Shown: in pieces, positions 4,275 to 7,904 of the stretch
Numbering within the stretch: position 1 is the stretch's first letter
How the letters are laid out: every line of letters begins with the position of its first letter
DNA from: DATDMG01 sp036518955
GTDB lineage: Bacteria; Actinomycetota; Actinomycetes; Actinomycetales; Kineosporiaceae
Direction: 5' to 3'
Assembly (NCBI GenBank): GCA_036518955.1
Contig: DATDMG010000399.1
Span: 1-7,904, forward strand
DNA: 7,904 nt
The notes under the pieces: model-generated
Databases searched by the model: none
What the model saw: the letters and a program-made list of their open reading frames with translations, nothing else
Told to the model about the DNA's origin: nothing
Position numbers and translations under genes: made by a program

Positions 4275-7160
4275 GTGCTGGGCGTGGCAGCAGCGGTGTT
4301 CATCCCCGACGAGCTCCCCCGACGCGGCCGACTGGCCCTGTGGGGGCCGCAGGCCGGCCCCGACCGGGTCGAACTGGTCTTCGCGGGAGGCTTCTACGGG
4401 GTCCGCAAGCGGATGGTCAGCGCGACGCTGCTGCCCGTCGCGGACGCCCTGGACCACCTGCTGACCCGCCACGGCGTCGACGGACCCGACCCCGGCGCGG
4501 TGGTCCCCGGTCGCCCCGACCAGAGCCTGGCCTGCTGGGCGGCGGCCGCCGTCGCCGGACTCGGCCTGATCGCCCGCGGCCGGCTCCTGCCGACGATCAC
4601 CCCCGGCGGGCACGACGCCTGGCGCGTCGGGCCGCTCGACCCCGAGGACGCCGCGTGGCTACGGCAGCTCGGCCAGGCCTTCCCGGCCACCGGGCACGCC
4701 CTCGGCGTCCCCGGCTCCCGCCCGCAGCGGCTGCGCTCCCCCGAGTCCCTCGTCCGGGACTTCTGGGACGCCATCGCCGACACCCTCGTCCGCTCCCCCG
4801 CCGCCGCCCGGACCGTGTCCGCGCCGGCCTTCGCCGCCACCGAGCCCACCGGCGTGGAGGACCTGGCCGACTGGCTCGCGACCTCACCCGATCCGCCGTC
4901 CGCCGGCGTCCAACTCGGCCTGCGCGTGGAGCAACTGACCCCGGACCCCGAGCCGGACCCCGAGCCGGACGACGGGCCGCTCGAGGAACCGGATCTCGAT
5001 CCGGACCCCGAGCCGGACGACGGGCCGCTCGAGGAGGTCGCCGACGAACGGGCACCCGGCCCCGCCTTCCGGATCGTGCTGCAGGCACGCAGCGTGACCG
5101 ACCCCACCCTGATCGTCGAGGTCGCCGACCTGTGGGACCACCCCGAACGGGTGCTGCCCGCCTTCGGCAGCCAGGTGGAGGCCGACGTCCTGCTCGGCCT
5201 TCGCCGCGCCGCCGCGGTCTGGCCGCCGTTGGCCCCGCTGCTCGCCCAGCCGCGGCCCGTCGCCCTCGCCCTGGACGACGACACGGTCACCGACCTGCTC
5301 GGCACGATCAGCGAGGACCTGGCCGCCGCCGGGGTGGAGGTGCTCTGGCCCGCGGCGCTGCTGGGCGACGGCCTGCAGCTGCGCGCCGAGATGATGCCCT
5401 GGGAGGAGACCGAGGGCGCCGGCTTCGGGCTGCACCAGCTGCTGGACTTCCGGTGGCAGCTCACCCTGGACGGCGACGTCCTGGACCCGGACGAGATCGC
5501 CCTGCTGTCCGAGGCCCGGCGCCCGCTGGTGCGTCTGCGCGGCCGCTGGGTGACCGTCGACCCCGCCCTGCTGGCCCGGCTGCGTCGCGAACCCGCCCGG
5601 CTGACCGCGGCCGAGGCGCTCGGCGCCGTCCTGGCCGGCAGCATCGAACTGGACGGCGACACGGTCACCCTCGCCGCGAGCGGTCCCCTCGCCGAGCTCG
5701 CCGACCGGCTCGCCACCCTGGCCGGCGCCCCACCGCCGATCGGCACCCCGGCCGGCCTGGAAGCGACCCTGCGCCCCTACCAGCACCGCGGGGTCTCCTG
5801 GCTCGCCGCCATGTGCGAGGCCGGGTTCGGCGCCTGCCTGGCCGACGACATGGGCCTGGGCAAGACCATCCAGGTGATCGCGCTGCACCTGCACCGGCGC
5901 GCGCTGGGTGCCGGCCCGACGCTGGTGGTGTGCCCGGCGTCCCTGCTCGGCACCTGGGCCCGGGAGGCGGCCACGTTCGCCCCCGGCGTCCCGGTGCGCC
6001 GCTACCACGGCGACGCGCGGAGCCTGGACGACCTCGCCCCCGACGAGCTGGTCCTGACCACCTACGGCATGGTCGTCCGCAACGCCGGCGACCTGGCCCG
6101 CGTCCCGTGGGGCCTGACCGTGGCCGACGAGGCGCAGCACGCGAAGAACCCCGAGTCGCGAACCGCCACCGAGCTGCGCCGGCTGCCCGCCGCCGCACGG
6201 GTCGCCCTCACCGGCACCCCGGTGGAGAACCACCTGACCGACCTGTGGTCCCTCCTCGACTGGACCACCCCCGGCCTCCTCGGCTCGCTGGAGACCTTCA
6301 CCCGCCGGATCGCCGTCCCGGTCGAGCGTTACCGCGACCCCGACGCCACCGCCCGGTTCGCGCGGATGGTGCGCCCCTTCCTGCTGCGCCGACGCAAGAC
6401 CGACCCCGGGATCGCCCCCGAGCTGCCGCCCAAGACCGAGACCGACCGGATCGTGCCGCTCACCGCCGAGCAGGTCACCCTCTACCAGGCCGTGGTCAAG
6501 GAGACCCTTGCCGCGATCGCCGCCAGGACCGGGATCGAGCGGTCCGGGCTGGTGTTCAGCCTGCTCACCGCGCTGAAACAGATCTGCAACCACCCCGACC
6601 AGTACCTCAAGCACCGGGGCCGCCTCGCCGGCCGGTCCGGCAAGCTGGCCGCCCTCGACGAGCTCACCGACGTCATCCTCGCCAGCGGGGAGTCGATGCT
6701 GGTGTTCACCCAGTACCGGCAGCTGGGCGAGCTGCTGCAGCGGCACCTGGACGACCGGGGCGTACCGTCGCTGTTCCTGCACGGCGGGGTGCCGGTGGCG
6801 CAGCGGGAGCGGATGGTCCGGCGGTTCCAGGCCGGCCAGGTCCCGGTCTTCGTGCTGTCGCTGAAGGCCGGCGGCACCGGGCTCACCCTCACCCGCGCCA
6901 CCCACGTCGTCCACTACGACCGCTGGTGGAACCCCGCCGTGGAGGACCAGGCCACCGACCGCGCCTACCGGATCGGCCAGGACCGCCCGGTGCAGGTCCA
7001 CCGCCTGATCGCCGAAGGCACCCTGGAGGACCGGATCGCCGCCCTGCTGACCAGCAAACGGGAGCTCGCCGACGCCGTCGTCGGCTCCGGCGAGGGCTGG
7101 ATCACCGAGCTGTCCGACGACGAGCTGCGCGAGCTGGTCACCCTGCGAGCGGTGTCATGA
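4275..7160 (+). CDS. SNF2-family DEAD/DEAH-box helicase-like ATPase
   Basis: This is a Swi2/Snf2-type DNA translocase of 961 residues if it starts at GTG 4275. SNF2 enzymes couple ATP hydrolysis to movement on double-stranded DNA and remodel bound proteins. Residues 1-220 are an N-terminal region seen in actinobacterial members. An acidic Pro/Asp/Glu repeat (223-254) follows, then an SNF2-associated region whose signature runs from F392 to D429 (RRPLVRLRGRW). Lobe 1 starts at LRPYQ (499-503). It has Walker A DDMGLGKT (K530) and Walker B DEAQ (618-621), with TGTPVENHLTDLWSLLD after it. Lobe 2 has LVFTQYRQL, SLKAGGTGLTLT, DRWWNPAVEDQ (from 882) and motif VI DRAYRIGQ (895-902, R896 and R899). 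All catalytic motifs look intact. An upstream ATG (4170) is in frame, but the added 35 residues are Arg/Pro-rich and unlikely. The stop overlaps the ATG of the SWIM gene, implying co-translation. The natural substrate is unknown. Confidence 0.95.
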   Translation: MLGVAAAVFIPDELPRRGRLALWGPQAGPDRVELVFAGGFYGVRKRMVSATLLPVADALDHLLTRHGVDGPDPGAVVPGRPDQSLACWAAAAVAGLGLIARGRLLPTITPGGHDAWRVGPLDPEDAAWLRQLGQAFPATGHALGVPGSRPQRLRSPESLVRDFWDAIADTLVRSPAAARTVSAPAFAATEPTGVEDLADWLATSPDPPSAGVQLGLRVEQLTPDPEPDPEPDDGPLEEPDLDPDPEPDDGPLEEVADERAPGPAFRIVLQARSVTDPTLIVEVADLWDHPERVLPAFGSQVEADVLLGLRRAAAVWPPLAPLLAQPRPVALALDDDTVTDLLGTISEDLAAAGVEVLWPAALLGDGLQLRAEMMPWEETEGAGFGLHQLLDFRWQLTLDGDVLDPDEIALLSEARRPLVRLRGRWVTVDPALLARLRREPARLTAAEALGAVLAGSIELDGDTVTLAASGPLAELADRLATLAGAPPPIGTPAGLEATLRPYQHRGVSWLAAMCEAGFGACLADDMGLGKTIQVIALHLHRRALGAGPTLVVCPASLLGTWAREAATFAPGVPVRRYHGDARSLDDLAPDELVLTTYGMVVRNAGDLARVPWGLTVADEAQHAKNPESRTATELRRLPAAARVALTGTPVENHLTDLWSLLDWTTPGLLGSLETFTRRIAVPVERYRDPDATARFARMVRPFLLRRRKTDPGIAPELPPKTETDRIVPLTAEQVTLYQAVVKETLAAIAARTGIERSGLVFSLLTALKQICNHPDQYLKHRGRLAGRSGKLAALDELTDVILASGESMLVFTQYRQLGELLQRHLDDRGVPSLFLHGGVPVAQRERMVRRFQAGQVPVFVLSLKAGGTGLTLTRATHVVHYDRWWNPAVEDQATDRAYRIGQDRPVQVHRLIAEGTLEDRIAALLTSKRELADAVVGSGEGWITELSDDELRELVTLRAVS
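4941..5038 (+). repeat. In-frame 48-nt tandem duplication encoding an acidic linker
   Basis: Thirty-five bases are identical between 4953-4987 and 5001-5035, an offset of 48 nucleotides (16 codons). The flanking bases show that the whole 48-nt unit was duplicated and then diverged slightly. A shorter CCGGACCCCGAG unit occurs at 4941, 4953 and 5001. The product is two PDPEPDDGPLEE-type blocks (residues 223-254) between the N-terminal region and the SNF2-associated domain. The reading frame is preserved. Confidence 0.85.
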
Positions 7161-7904
7161 CCGGGCCGGGCGACCCGTCGCGCCCAGCGGCCGGATCCGG
7201 CCCGGGGCGCCGCGCGGGGTCCGCGGACGACTGGTTGAGCCGGGCCTGGCTGTCCGCCGTCGAGCAGCGCGCCCAGCTCGACCCCAACCGGCTGCCCCGG
7301 GCCGCCGCCTACGCCCGCCGCGGCGCCGTCCAGGATCTCACCATCGAACCCGGGCTGATCACCGCCTCCGTCGCCGGGCGCGACCAGGAGCCCTACCGGG
7401 TGCGGGTTCGGGTGCGCCGGTTCGAGGACGCCGAGTGGACCGCCGTCCTGGACGTCGTCGGCGACCGGGCGGACCGCTCCGCCGCCCTGCTCGACGGACG
7501 GCTGCCCCGGGAGGTCGCCGAGGCCCTGGACACCGCGGGCGTGCCGCTGGTCCCCCGCCCGGTCGAGATCGGCCCGCGGTGCACCTGCCCGGACGACGCC
7601 GACCCCTGCAAACACTCCGCCGCCGTCTGCCTGCGGGTCGCCGAGGAACTGGACGCCGACCCTCTGCTCGCGCTGCTGCTGCGCGGGCGGGACCGCGCCG
7701 AGGTGCTCAGCGGCGTCCGGTCCCGGCGCCGCCGCCCGGTCGAGCCCGAGCGCCCGTCGCCGCCGGCGGCCGACCGGCCGGAGGGGCGCGCAGCGCCCGA
7801 CCCGGCCGACCCGGGGGTGGACGCGCGCGCCGCCCTCGCCCGCGGCGACACCCGCACGGCCCGCCGCCTCGCGAAAGACGTCGCAGCGACGGGCCCCGAG
7901 CCCG
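7157..7904 (+). CDS. SWIM zinc-finger protein, partner of the SNF2 ATPase, partial
   Basis: The ATG at 7157 overlaps the SNF2 stop (ATGA), so the two genes are very probably translationally coupled. The frame stays open for 249 codons and runs off the right edge. After a Gly/Pro/Arg-rich start, residues 26-90 (WLSRAWLSAVEQ, YARRGAVQDLTIEPG, PYRVRVRVRRF) match the N-terminal region usual in actinobacterial SWIM proteins found beside SNF2 genes. The SWIM finger follows with C142, C144, C151 and H153 (CTCPDDADPCKH), the CxC-x6-CxH zinc ligands. A basic, Pro-rich, probably disordered stretch (about 190-230) comes next. It starts another helical segment at the window end (ALARGDTRTARRLAKD). SWIM fingers bind DNA or protein; here it probably supplies substrate recognition or a partner surface for the ATPase. 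Identity is confident; the exact role is unknown. Confidence 0.93.
   Translation, partial: MTGPGDPSRPAAGSGPGRRAGSADDWLSRAWLSAVEQRAQLDPNRLPRAAAYARRGAVQDLTIEPGLITASVAGRDQEPYRVRVRVRRFEDAEWTAVLDVVGDRADRSAALLDGRLPREVAEALDTAGVPLVPRPVEIGPRCTCPDDADPCKHSAAVCLRVAEELDADPLLALLLRGRDRAEVLSGVRSRRRRPVEPERPSPPAADRPEGRAAPDPADPGVDARAALARGDTRTARRLAKDVAATGPEP

Noticed and set aside
3594..4613. Minus-strand 339-codon frame opposite the lipoprotein and SNF2 start
   Set aside because: It is antisense to two genes with clear signal-peptide and domain evidence. Its Gly/Gln/Arg-rich translation is a codon-bias shadow.
4884..7001. Minus-strand 705-codon frame inside the SNF2 gene
   Set aside because: It is fully antisense to intact SNF2 motifs and is low-complexity Gly/Gln/Val-rich, a typical shadow frame of a high-GC gene.
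1..7904. Insertion sequence, CRISPR array, tRNA or integrase att site
   Set aside because: I found no transposase or integrase motifs, no spaced repeat array and no tRNA-like cloverleaf. The tandem repeats present are short and local.

Overview
The window is very GC-rich, with codon third positions almost all G or C. Its genes use GTG as well as ATG starts, and two promoters look leaderless. Together with secreted and lipoprotein genes and an SNF2-SWIM gene pair, this points to a chromosomal segment of a high-GC actinomycete (Streptomyces-like or a related order). I cannot name the genus. I see no rRNA, tRNA, CRISPR array, transposase or integrase.

Layout. The left third (1-2142) is on the minus strand and encodes exported proteins. 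The first gene, which runs off the left edge, is a trypsin-fold (S1) protein with an export signal, a proline-rich linker and a cysteine-containing C-terminal region. Its GDSGG-type motif reads GDGGSG, so the catalytic serine position appears to be glycine. Upstream of it lies about 430 bases without a convincing gene, carrying three tandem copies of AGGTACCG and two CCCGATCGGG palindromes. Next is a small secreted protein with four cysteines (1747-2142). A divergent intergenic region (2143-2630) follows. It has two candidate operator dyads, a dense cluster of GGGAC direct repeats, and a faint small ORF that may be a remnant.

The right two thirds are on the plus strand. They begin with an HTH protein fused to an uncharacterised domain (2631-3389). 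A lipoprotein follows (3462-4124), with what looks like a well-formed leaderless promoter. Its stop codon lies in the first of three perfect 11-bp repeats, which together place TGA in all three frames. The last third is an SNF2-family helicase-like ATPase (4275-7160), overlapped by four bases (ATGA) with a SWIM zinc-finger gene that runs off the right edge.

Functionally, the SNF2 and SWIM genes are a translationally coupled pair that probably acts together on nucleic acid or nucleoprotein. The two minus-strand genes and the lipoprotein act outside the membrane. The HTH gene has no visible operon link to either neighbour, but its upstream repeats make it a candidate local regulator. I do not see a clear known defence cassette. 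The most unusual items are the probable pseudoprotease, the repeat-rich regulatory region before the HTH gene, the in-frame acidic duplication in the SNF2 protein, and the 11-bp three-frame stop repeat.
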